Positions 1 to 12,700 of a DNA stretch of 64,000 bases are shown one piece after another. The stretch covers positions 23,092,501-23,156,500 of the forward strand of contig NC_080401.1 in NCBI RefSeq assembly GCF_030265065.1, in the 5' to 3' direction. Positions within the stretch are counted from its first letter, which is position 1. Every line of letters begins with the position of its first letter. Below the pieces are notes generated by a model. That model searched no databases, was not told the DNA's origin, and was given only the letters and a program-made list of their open reading frames with translations. Position numbers and translations under genes: made by a program. The stretch comes from Corythoichthys intestinalis (lineage: Eukaryota > Chordata > Actinopteri > Syngnathiformes > Syngnathidae).

Positions 1-701
1 ATGTTTGGCTCTTTTAGCTGACACAAATTTGATCATCATCCTCTGTAAAGTACCAAATATTTATACTATGTTTCCAACACACACAATATAATTTTTCAAC
101 AACAAAAAATCTTCAACTTTTGTTGGAATAACTAAATATGTCTCTGTTGATCTAACTACATTTGGGTTGGAACCGGTTTTAAGAAAGGCAATAAAGTTTC
201 AGAGTTCGGGTTGAGTTAAAGTTTCAGTGTGGCTAATTACCATAGTTTTTTTTAATTATGAGGCATGCCTGACTGCAAGCTTCACCCAGCAAAACCACAT
301 TTGTTCATACAGTATAAAAGGAGCACTGGAACCTGTCCACATTTGGTTATGGGATGTTTACCACATCACAAGACATGTTGTTCATTAGCCTATAAAAATC
401 CATAAATAAGACGCACTGGACTTTAGGCCAAAGGCTTCAAAGTAAGGGGGGTGAAGGAGCGGTTTAGAGACTGAAAATTACAGTATTCGCATACATAATA
501 AAATTTACTGTAATTTCTCTTTGTTGAAGAAAAAAAAATGCTTGTTAACTCATTATCATGAAAGTAATCAAAACATTTTTTTCTTCAAGAAAGGTAATGT
601 TGTGAAGATAGCCAGTGGCTGGGCAGTGCCCTGGTACCCATTACTGACAACAACTATAAAAACATCTGTCACTCTCTGTTTCTCTGTCATTTTTCCTCAA
701 G
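1..701. other. slc5a5 upstream intron, no exon recognised
   Basis: I see no open frame matching the N-terminal half of an SLC5 transporter here. The stretch is taken as the 3' part of the intron before the first visible slc5a5 exon. It ends in a pyrimidine tract and an AG at 700-701. Confidence 0.6.
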
Positions 702-3700
702 CTGCTATACACGGGTGTGGTCATTTATGCACCAGCATTGATCCTCAACCAAGGTGGGTGAGATAAACTACTCACATGACTCCCAAAATTTTGTTGAATT
801 TAATCTTATAAACTTCATAATAATGTTAAATGACTGGTCAGACATTTGATGTCAGCAGCTTAAAATGAGGTGTCGTTTAAAAGTTAAAAATTTGGACCAT
901 ACTAATTTAAATTTTACAGTGCCTTTCAAATAGATTTAACTTCTTGATTTTTACCCAATTTACTATGCTATATAACAGCTTTTAATGTTTGAATTAAACA
1001 CGTATGTACTGTAAATACAGTAAATAGATCTGGATTAAAGACATATTCTAAAGGTTGGGCAATGATTTTTTTTTTTTCGATCACGATCAACAGCATGGAG
1101 ATTTTTGCGATTGACTACGATTATTGCATTGTCATACAATCAAACAGAGGTGGGTAGTAACATGTTACATTTACTCCAGTACATTTACTTGAGTACCTTT
1201 CTGAGAACGATGTACTTCTAAGAGTAGTTTTACCGCACCATAGTTTTTAATTTTACTTACCGGTAAGTAGATTTGTGAAGAACAAATGCTACACTAGAGT
1301 CGTTACATTGTTCTTCTTAATTCTAAATATTAGATTTCACTTTATTTTTGCGAGAGATGCCCACAGTGGCTCTACCAGTTTCACCAATGAGACGTCGTAA
1401 CAATAATCACATTAATTATTTATAGCAGTCAGACGTAAAAATACAGTCGCATGACCAAGCTTTCAGTCAGAATTCCTATGATTACACTGGCCTGTTCATT
1501 AACGTGGTGTTTTAAATTAAACTATTTGACATAGTCAACATTATATAAAAGCGCAGATTTCAACTTTTTTCTCAGTTTTTATTTGGCCCCAATAGACCAT
1601 GGAAAACCGGATATATGATCGATTTAATTTCATGGTGGGAAATACTGTATGTTTAATCCACTACAGGGCACTCATGTTCTTTTTTTTTTCTTAACCTGTC
1701 CTGTTCAGCTGCTTTGACGCGGAGAATGGAAATCTGCATGTCCTTATGGTCTGAACAGTTTTACTGTATCACATGGGAGTAGAGGGCACTCCTGTTCATT
1801 GGACGGGTGTTGTTTCATTTTTGTAGATGTTCTCTATTATTAATTCAATGATTTTTGTGTATTTTTTTTGGCCCAATATGATATAGGTTATAAAACAGTA
1901 TAATAATAAGAGTACATATAGATGACTTTGTGTTGAGAAAAAACATACACCAATTTAAAAAAAAAAAAAAAAAAAAACTGACATTATAAGCAGTTACTCA
2001 TTACTTCAGTTTTCTTTTCATTGAATACTTTTTTTTTTTTTTACTTGTACTTGAATACATTTTGGGGATGACTCATTTTACTTGAGTAATATAAATTGTT
2101 TTTTTTTTTCTTTTATCACACACAATTGTTTTAGGTTATTTTATTTACCTGACATTTTGGGCGACAACCTAAGCCTTCATGTGATAAAAGAAAAAAATTA
2201 ACTAATCTATAAGGGTGGACAAAATAAACTCAATACAACTATTTAGTCATATTAATTTGAAGTACCACTACCCTTACTTGAGCACATTTTTGGGCTACTC
2301 TACCCACCTCTGCACACAAAGCAATAATAAATTTAAAACTAGTATATGCAGTACCTGTCCTATTTGTGATTTGGTGTCTCCCCTCCCTTCATCTAGTCCA
2401 CTATGTAAATGAAGTCATAAAGAGCTTGTAACACGAGTAGCCCACTCAGGGTGAGCCTAAAAGAACACTTAATTTTTTCTTTAGTTGTTCTGTTGATGCG
2501 TGATTAGAATAAATTGCTATGTAAATTAATTTGTTTGTTCACCTAGTTAACATGCCCAGCCTTAATATATGCATTGTATATACTTTTGAATAGTCTTTTC
2601 ATCTTAGTAAATAAAATCACTTTAAAAATGCATTTCATGTTTACATGGGTTATCTCTGTCTGACGTTTACATTACAAAAATTTAAGAAAAAATTATGGCA
2701 ACAAGTTCTTTTTCATGGCGCTGTATTTACAGTAAATTGGATTTGTAACCTCACCAACCTACCACACTAACTGCATGGCGAGCTTTCCCTGTCTCCAAAA
2801 TGCATGCATTAAAGTTTCCGTGTGCCCATCTAGTTGCATACACACCCATTCAATGTTTTTTCCATTCGCAATGTTAGGCCCCAAAGCAATTTCCTTGGTA
2901 CATCTTGGAAGCTCGCACATGCATTTTTGTCAAACTCAAAAAGTATCTTTTTACTTTTAGCTAAAAGTATCTGCTGTCTTTAGCCACTTGTCCATAAACT
3001 CCAGATTTTTGAGGTGCACGGTTTATTTTGGTCCAATGGACATGGCATGGTGGTAAAGTGGTTAGCACGTCTGCCTCACAGTTCTGAAATCAAGGGTTCA
3101 ATCCCATTCTTCGGCTTTTCTGTTTGGGGTTCTCATGTTCTCCCTATGCCTGTGTGGCTTTTCTCTGCGTTCTCCGCCTTCCTCCCACATCCCCAAAACA
3201 TTCAGATATGCTGATTGACTACTCTAAATTCTCCAATGGTGTAATTGTGAGTGTGAATGCTACTTTGTCTTTACAGTATGTGTCCTATGATTGGCTGGCA
3301 ACCAGATCAGAGTGTACCCCGCCTCATGCACATACTGTAGTTAGCTGGGATAGGCTACAGCACCCTCGCGACCCTTGTGAGGATAAGCGATACAGAAGAT
3401 GAATGAGAGGTTAGACACTCCTTCCTCATCTTAAGCTCCTCTGGTGTAACTTTTGATCTCTGTGCTGCTGCTGATTATATTATAGTCCGCTTGCCTGTGT
3501 TTTAGTGGGTACCCTTCTCTCTCCCTCTCTCTCTCTTCATTTTATAATGACAAATTTAATAATGCTCCTGTGGATTAACCTCCCACAACCCCCCCAAGAC
3601 ATCCCTGGCTTGTTCTTCTCAACAACTTGGTCCCTGACTTGTTCAGAGAATTCCGTGGTCTTCATTGTTGTGTTTTTTTAGCTCTTGATTATTTTGTCCT

Positions 3701-6700
3701 GCAGTCTCTAGGGCCTTTCAAATAAGGTAAAGTATGTATTGTATATAATGAATGGTCAACGAACATTTCGAATGCACACATGTGGACTTCATTTTACTAA
3801 ATAAGTGATTTTTAAAGGTAATTATTTTCTTTAGAGCTTTGCAGTTATAATATTTCTTCTTTTCTTAAGGGTAAAAAAAACAACGGTGCGAATACTTGCA
3901 AGGTACTGCACCAATTAGTGACTTGCACTTAAAGTTCCTCTCTCTCTTTTTGTATTGTCCTCACAGCAACTGGACTTAATATATGGATGTCTCTTTTCTC
4001 TACTGGAATCATCTGCACTCTGTACACAACTATGGTAAAGCCCCAAAGTATGTTCACTAATGCAGTAACTCCCAACCAGGGTAAAATGTGAAATCAAATT
4101 TGTCCTTTTTACTACAAATATAGTACAATATCTTTTAATTCATGCACCAACTTATAGGAACAGATGGCAGGAGGTATATTAAATAAAGCTGTGTATCCAC
4201 TTTCCATGACATTTTTGTTTGGTGGTGCGCCAAAAGATTTTTTTTTCCAATTTAAAACATGTGCCATGACTCGATAAAGGTTGGGAAACTGCATTAATGT
4301 ATATTCACTCAATACACATGTCTCAATATACTGTACATCTCTGTGTGACTAAGTGTCTCCTGTATTATTGGTCTGTCATAGGGTGGCATAAAAGCTGTGA
4401 TCTGGACAGATGTTTTCCAGATTGTTGTCATGTTTTCAGGCTTTGTGGCCATCGTCATCCACGGCACCGTTCTGGTTGGTGGTCCAGCAGCAGTGCTGGA
4501 AATTGCCAACAACGGATCAATGCTGAATTTCAATGAGTAAGAGAGAAAAAATATATAATTGGTCAAAAAATACTGTTTTTAAGGAAATACATTTCATTTC
4601 TTTAAGATCATCACATATTGCTGCTGCAGAAAGCCATTAAGACAGGCATTAGTTGTTTAACATGATCAGTTTGATTATGAGCCAAGAGCAGCAAAATGTT
4701 ATTTTATGAAGTAGCACAAGGTCAATTGAATCGTTGTATATCTGGTATTTTATACAGAGCTGTACAACTTTAACAACTTTTTATTTAAAGAAGCTATCTT
4801 TGGACGTTTTGTACAGTTTTGACTTTGACCCGCGACAACGTTACACCTTCTGGAGCTTGACTGTTGGGGCTTCACTTTTGTGGCTGTCCATGTACGGAGT
4901 AAACCAAGCACAAGTCCAACGTTATGTTTCCTGTAGAACCGAGGGACAGGCCCAGTGGTGGGTCAACCAAATAATATTTTTTCCAATTTCCACCCCTTGC
5001 AGATTTCGTCAGCCATGTGTTAGCCAGCAGTGTTCTACATAGCAATGCTGCAAAAAAGGAGACTCAAGTGTTTCAAATGTCTGCGATATCAAACTACTGT
5101 ATAAGTAAGAATACAGCGATTGTGGCTTTCGTTGCAGGGAATGTCTATCTTATGAAAATTACATGTTCTTTCAAATGTAAAAATATCATTCAGCATCCAA
5201 TTCAGTATTTCTCACTCTTGAATTATAGTGTTTTATTATCTGAAATATTCCTCTCCACTTCCTCTCCACAGTGTTTTTTTTTTTGTTTTGTTTTTTTAAA
5301 TACAGAAAAGAATTCAATATCAAACTAGAGATTATGATTTCCTTTCTTTCAGGGCAATATTTATCAACCAAGTAGGTTTGTGCCTAATTGTTGGAAGCGC
5401 GGCGGTCTGTGGCATTGTCATGTTCGCCTATTACTTTAAGTGTGATCCATTGAAATCTGGCAGAGTGTCTTCTCCTGATCTTGTAAGTTAAGCACTGGTC
5501 ATACCATTCAACCTTTTTCCCCGTCATTTTAGATCAACAGACCTGACAATCAAAAACAAACAAAGATACAGTAGAACATAATATATAATTTGTGTTACAT
5601 TGTTGAAAGTTGTTGACATGTTTCTTTGTAGTGATTACCAGTGCTTCAGTTTGTCAGTGTTGGTAGACTGTATTCAGTGGCAAATGACGTCACGGGTGGG
5701 GATCAGTATGTTTATATATGTACAATATATACAGTGTGTATGGAATACATATGCACGTACACATCGGCATATATACTGTATGTAAATACATCGATTCGGG
5801 TCTCTAGGGATAGTATGGTGATGACCATGTAGTATGTATCCACCTTCTTCGACGACTTGCTGCTGACAGTTAGACTGGTGGCATAGCAACAGTTAAAATA
5901 TGATGATAACATTTATTACACTAATGCTTTTTTTTCTCTTTCTTCTTTTTCGTGATGCAGTATATGCCATATTTTGTGCTGGAAATATTCGAGGGCTATA
6001 CTGGCTTTCCAGGTCTATTCCTGGCTTGCGCATACAGTGGCACTCTGAGGTATTTGAATTTTGGCTTTTAGCTGATATATGTACCCTCAAGTCTTGTACA
6101 TGGCAAATCGTTTTGAAAAAAAAAAAATCCTTCTGGGATTAGGGGAATGGTTGTCAGCTAGTGTCTTATATGTATGATTGCCAAATCATTCCCCCTACTG
6201 AATTGAAATGAACTTACAGTATCTCGCATTTGCTTAGAATTTCTTTGGTCAAAAATAGTCATTGAAGAAAGACATCTCTTCACAGCACAGTTTCCACAAG
6301 TATTAATGCAATGGCTGCAGTGACGATGGAGGACCTTTTTCAGCCGTACCTGCACCACCTGAGCCAGAAGAAACACATCCTTATTTCCAAAGGACTTAGT
6401 AAGCGTATAGTATGAATTCATTTGTTCACCCTTTCATAAATAATTCTCTCGATGTCACAATTGTTTAAAATAATGTTGGTTAGTGGTAATAGGTTCTACA
6501 GGAGTGGTGCCCAAGTCCGGTCCTCGAGATAACCAGGATCGTTATCAGGCTCCTGCAGAGCTTGCTGATTAGCTGATCATTTGAATCAAGTGTGTTAAAG
6601 AAGGGAGACATGGAAAACAAGCGAGATAGGGGCTCTCGAGGACCAGACTTGGGCACCCCTGTGCTACAGTATACTGGTCGATCCACCACTACTGACACTT

Positions 6701-9700
6701 CTTTCTTTGTGTTCTTTTTCAAGCCTTCCTCTATGGAGTAGCTTGTATAATCATAGCTGTTCTAGCTTCCCTGCTGGATTGGGGAGTTCTTCAGGTAAAG
6801 AAAATAACTTTTTTTTCTCAAAGTACATTTTTGACAGAGTCAAGAGATCTATGGCTGTGTTCAGGATCCGCACAGTTGGAGTCTGCCTTTGCAGGCCATG
6901 TACGTCACAAGACAAAGGCAGGCCCCAATCCATTAAAACTTGAAGGATGCGTCTCCCATGAACTAAAAACTGCTCCTTTTCATCGGCCGATTTAATTTTG
7001 GAGGACGCAACTTAGCACACTCCACTAACAGCAGTATCCAAGAATGTTTTTCGTGCTGCTGCCATGGGTGAAACAAATCATCTAAAAGGGCGGATCTACT
7101 GGCGACATGACTTTACAAATGTCACCTGTTTTACTTATTTGAACATTTAATGTCATATGAAACCAAAACCCCAATATTTGGTTAACATTTTACTGTTGGT
7201 AATTTTCACGTTTTCAAGTTCCGCAAACATTTTAAACATATGAGATTTTCATATGTTTTTCCAAATCCACAAATATTAACCGGGAAATTCACAGTTTTAA
7301 GGTTGTATATTTGTGGACCTCAAAACACATAAATATCACAAACATATTTGTGTATCTGAAAAACACGTGTTTATCAGGGATGTACAGTGGGGAGAACAAG
7401 TATTTGATACACAGTCAATGGGAAACCCCATTGGCAGTGTAGCAAATACTTGTTCTCCCCACTGTATGTGTATAAATGGATGGATGAATTAATTTTGTGA
7501 AAACTCTCACCATATAACGAGGTTATGGCTGATGTGTTGATATACAGTATGGTCTACTGCACCATCCAACCCAAAGGTTGTCAGATCAACCCTCAACTTA
7601 ATTTTAAAGAGTCATTAGTTGAGGAATGTAATTAGGAATGCGACGTAAAATTTCTTCAATTTACTCAACACATTTCATTCAGTATGACTATTTTTATAGT
7701 TCAGAAGCTATACTATACAATTCACAATTCATATCCACGTTAGGGAGAGGGAGGAACAACAATAACAAACAAAAAATAGTAGGCTCATTTTGTTGTGTTT
7801 ATATTACAAATATATATATCATCCATTTCTATTGAACAAACTAAGTGTTTTTGTGGCAGATTATCCTCAAAACATCTTCTCTTGAGTCTCAAGTTCCATA
7901 TCTTTACTTTGTAATTCAATTTTGTTTTGTTCTGTTCTCAGGGGTCCTTTACGGTCATGGCTGTTGTCAGTGGTCCATTACTTGGTGTATTCATCTTGGG
8001 AATATTTATTCCTGCCTCAAACAAACTGGTAATGTTTTTTGTAGGGATTTTTTGTACACAATAATTACAAACTTTTGGCGTTTATTTCGACATCATTTTA
8101 CTAGTGAGTTTTCCTCCCTCTTGCTTCAAAAGCTTTATAACGCTTGTGTCAGTGACGGAACAAATGTGAACAGGGCCCGGGTGCGCTAAGCATAAATGGC
8201 CCCCCCATGACCGGGCAGAGATATTTTAACACTTAAGCAATATTTCATTATTGCACACATGGCCGAGTCGGGGCAAACTGACGCACCCACGTCATTTCAC
8301 GCACACACGTCAACACTCATGTGTGTGCGTGTATGCGTTCTATCGGTCCATATAAACTTTGAATATAAGACTAAACGGGGATTATTAACGTCTGTTATTT
8401 GTGTCTTCTTTTTGGAAATCAAAATATGATTACTCTGGAATGACATACAGCTAGCATGTGTAATTTGTTTTGATGCCTCTGCGCATGCGGGTCTCTCTGC
8501 TGAGCGCATCCCGGACTGCGAATTAGTGCGCATGTGTGATACTTGAAGGGTCTCAATGGACAAAGGCAGTCTGAACGGGCATGCCAAAAAAACAGATATT
8601 GCAAAAAATCGGATTTGTGCATTAGGACCTGTAGTATGAAAGTATGAACCTAGTCTTAGGCTACATTCATACTACAGGTCTTAATGCACGATTCCGATTT
8701 TTTGTCATATCTGTTTTTTTTGGCGTGCCCGTTCAGACTGCCTTTGTTCATTGAGACTATTCAAGTATTACGCAAGCGCACTAATTCGCAGTCCGACAAG
8801 CGCTGAGCAAGATGACCTGCATGCGCAGTAGCATCAAAACAAATGACCACACATGCTGGCTGTCATCCGTCATTCCAGGGATATTATATTTTGCTTTTTA
8901 AAAAGAGAACACTAATAACAGACATAAATAATCCCAGTTTAGGCTTATATTCAAAGTATATGGATCGATAGCATGCACGCACTGTCCGTGCATGTCACAC
9001 ACACATACGCGCAGTTTGCCCCGACTCTCGGCCGTGTAAGCAATGTTGAAATATTGCTTATATGGAGCAGACAGAAAACCGATCATTCTCAGGCTTATTC
9101 TCAACCCATTTTTATTTTTTTTTTATGACTGTTGTCAAGTCCGACCCTTCCTAAAAAGCCGTGTTCAAGGCAAGCTAGGCGCTAATAACGCACAGCTGCA
9201 CCGCTAACGTAGCGTCTCTCTCGCTTTTTGATGACGTAATTGCTGCATGAATTCTGATTTGAGAGACTGGACAGTACAGACCGCCGCGACAGTCTGGAAA
9301 AATGTGGCCCAGATCGCATTTGAACCACATACGAAAGTGACCCAGATCGGATTTGAAATGGTCCAGTTCTATGCAACTTGTCACGTTCAGACCGTCAAGT
9401 TAATGCCTCACTAGAGTTGGAAAAACACGAAAAATCGGATTCGTGCATTAAGACCTGTACTATGAACGTAGCCTTAGAGGCCCGGGGCCGAGACCCCCCT
9501 CCCCCCCAAAAAAATGAATAAAAAGGAAAAAGAAGGAGTGACGGACTGAACCGGTTGTTGCATTGTGCTGAGCTTTGATGAAGACAACTCACACTTAAGC
9601 ATCACACCAGAGGTGAGTAGAGTAGCCAAAAACTTTATTCAAGTAAAAGTAGCATTACTTCAAAATAATATTACTCAAGTAAAAGTAAAAAAGTATCCAG

Positions 9701-12700
9701 TGAAAAGAATATTCATTTAATGAGTAACATTGTGAGTAACTGTTTATTTATATTTATTTATTTTAAACAATGGTATTTTTTTCTCTCAGCAAAAATCTAT
9801 CTATATGAACTGTTGTTATAATGATACAGTACAATAGCCCATTACATAACCACATTAAGCCAAAGAAATACAACAACAAAAAATGTTTAAATCATTGAAT
9901 TCCGTCAAGAGAAAAAAAAAGACAGAGATGAAGCATTATTTGTCCAAAGAGCATGAGTGCCCTCTAGTAGAGAAATTGGTTCCTAGTTTGAATAGTGAAT
10001 ACTATAGTTCCTCCATTCTATTATGAAATTAAAAGGATCATATCGCCGGTTTTCCGCAGTCAATCAGTGCCAAATAAAAACAGAGAGGTTTAAATCTGCG
10101 CTTTTGAGTAATGCTGAGAGCAGCACTCTATGTCAAATACTTCATTTTTTACGGTGCGTTAAAGACGCCACGTGCTTGAACACGCTCAACAATACCTGAC
10201 TGCAGTCGACCCTTCTTAACAGGCTGGCGTGACATGGCACGGCAAGCTTGCATCTGATTATTGTAATGGAGTCATGTGATTATTGTTGCAACATCTCACT
10301 GGTGAAATTAGTAGCGCTACTCCTGGCATTAAAGGCATAAAAAAATAATAGTAATAAATCTAATATGTAGAAGAGGAAAAATGTAACGACTCTTCTGTAG
10401 CCCAAAAAGGCGGAGTAAGAGTAGTGTTTTTTCTTCACAAATCTACTCATCGAAAAGTAAAAAGTATGGCTTGGTAAAACTACTCTAAGAAGTACATTTT
10501 TCTCAAAAAGTTACTCCAGTAAATGTAACAGAGTACATGTAATACGCTACTACCCACCTCTGCATCACACACCTAATTTCTCTTGACACCAAAGCCTTTC
10601 AGTGCGACCTAACCCTTTTAAAAATGAGTCGTCATAACTCGTTAACTTTTAGTGAACTGCATGTTTTAAAATTCTTCATTAACATCCCAAAAAAGTGCAA
10701 AAATATAATGCAAAAGTCACTTCATTTTTAAATCTTTGATGTGTGGCAGCGTTTCAAACTCAAGAATATTTATGTTTTTCTCCTTCAAAGTTTTTTTCTT
10801 TTTTTAAAAATACATGGCATGACATCAGGAGCAGTTAGCGAGAGGTTTGATTGCTTGTTTAAATGTTTCAGGGGGCATTCCTAGGAACTGCAGTGGGTTA
10901 CTGTGTCTCTCTGTGGCTGGCTGTTGGGTCCACTATTTACCCACCCAGTTTAACGACCATGGGAGTGCTACCTAGTTATGCAGCCGAATGTGAACCTAGA
11001 AACATCACGCTGAATGCCACTCAGTATCACCCTTCCATCTCGACAACAATTCACCCTGACAACCCAAGGTTAGTGACACCTGACAAGCAATCATCTCATT
11101 GAGTGATAAACTAAATAGTTGTATCAATTCTGGGGACTGACCTTATACCGGGAGACAGCGGGGTTGAGTTACTTTTCCAGCCAGGCTCAACCCGGTTGGC
11201 TCTCGGTCTTATAGTAATAGCCATAATTCAGGAGGTAAACAAATGAACTATTATCTTTTCCTACATCTAGTGGCCTACACAACTTCTACTCCATCTCCTA
11301 TCTCTATTTTGGTGCCGTGGCAACAAGCTCAGTAGTTCTAAGTGGTGTCCTTGTGAGTTATGCTACAGGTAAGCACACACTATAAAGACATTCAGGCAAC
11401 ACACATGTTTATCTAGGACACGTTTCGTATGTCCTTTGGCAAAGTGAAAACAGCACATTGAACCCATATATGCTAAGTTCGGTTGTACAGTATGTGTATT
11501 GTGAAATTTTATGCCACATATTTGTGTATTTGAGCAAATTTGTCTCAACGTATAGGACCAATGAAGAGAGGTGCTCTTAAAGAGGGTTTAATATGGTGGG
11601 ATTTGGGTAAGAAGCCAGCAACCAACCAACCACAGTGTGGAGTAAGTGATGATGTCACATTCTCAAAAGCTCCAAAAGATGATAAATATTGTTGCAAATT
11701 GCTTCTGTTTATCAATGCAATATCTGCCACGTGAGCCTATTAGGTTTCATGAATAATAAAAATAAAAGTTTATTTGAAACAGTTACTGTGGCTAAATATG
11801 TGCTCAGATTTAATGTATCATTGATTAAATTTGTGAAAATTTAGAATTTTCTCAAATTTGAAAAATCCTATTTAATGAATAACAATGTTTATTTGACATT
11901 CATGCTCTCATTGAAAGAAAAAAAAAGTCACCCACCAATTACTCAGTTCCTGAGTAGTTTTGGACCAAATACTTATTTGATCTTATTTTAGTAATTATTT
12001 GTACTTCAACTTACTTTAAAGTGCCTGTGACACGAAAAAGCATGTTTATTTCATAATACACGCGGTATTTTATGCCCCTGAATGATATGGGCCGCTTGGA
12101 TGTGTGTGGAAGCGATCGCTATTTTTATTTAGTTTTTTGAATCCCGCGCCATGAAAATGAGTGACTTCCGGCTTCGGTCTTGCATTGAGGAGGAGGGCGC
12201 TGTGACGTGTACGATAGAAGACGTCCTCTTCACGCTACAGTGTACTGTTGTGTATGAGGACGAAGGATTCAGCTGATTTTGCGGATTAATACGTTTATTT
12301 TTCGCATCACGCCAGCCAAACGGCTGCAGAAAAATCATTCTGTATGAGGGAGAGGCGTATGCACCTTTTTGGAGTTTCAAAAGGTTCCCATTCACCGTGG
12401 ATATTTACTGTGGGACCATTGGACTTACGAGGAAGTGAGTAAATATCTTGTTTTGTATTATGTCAAATACGAATACACCGATTACAAAGTAAACACTACA
12501 AACTTCCTTTAAATGAAGGACTACTTACGTTTGATCATTGATAGGCATGTAAAAAGCTCTCCTAATGCTAAGTAGCAGCAGCACGTTAGCTGCACAACAA
12601 ATCCAGCCACCCTCCTCCGGGGAACGAACTGTAAATTGCTCTCCGCCGGGTGGTTTGCCGATCCACTAAAATAATCGACAACCGGGTCGTCATGTCAAAT

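Noticed and set aside
3057-3105. tRNA gene
   Set aside because: Box A and box B resemblance belongs to a tRNA-derived SINE; no cloverleaf with paired acceptor stem can be drawn.
11642-11733. Read-through extension of the slc5a5 exon ending at 11641
   Set aside because: The frame stays open to a TGA, but a strong GTAAGT donor follows 11641 and the next exon joins in phase to a plausible C-terminus.
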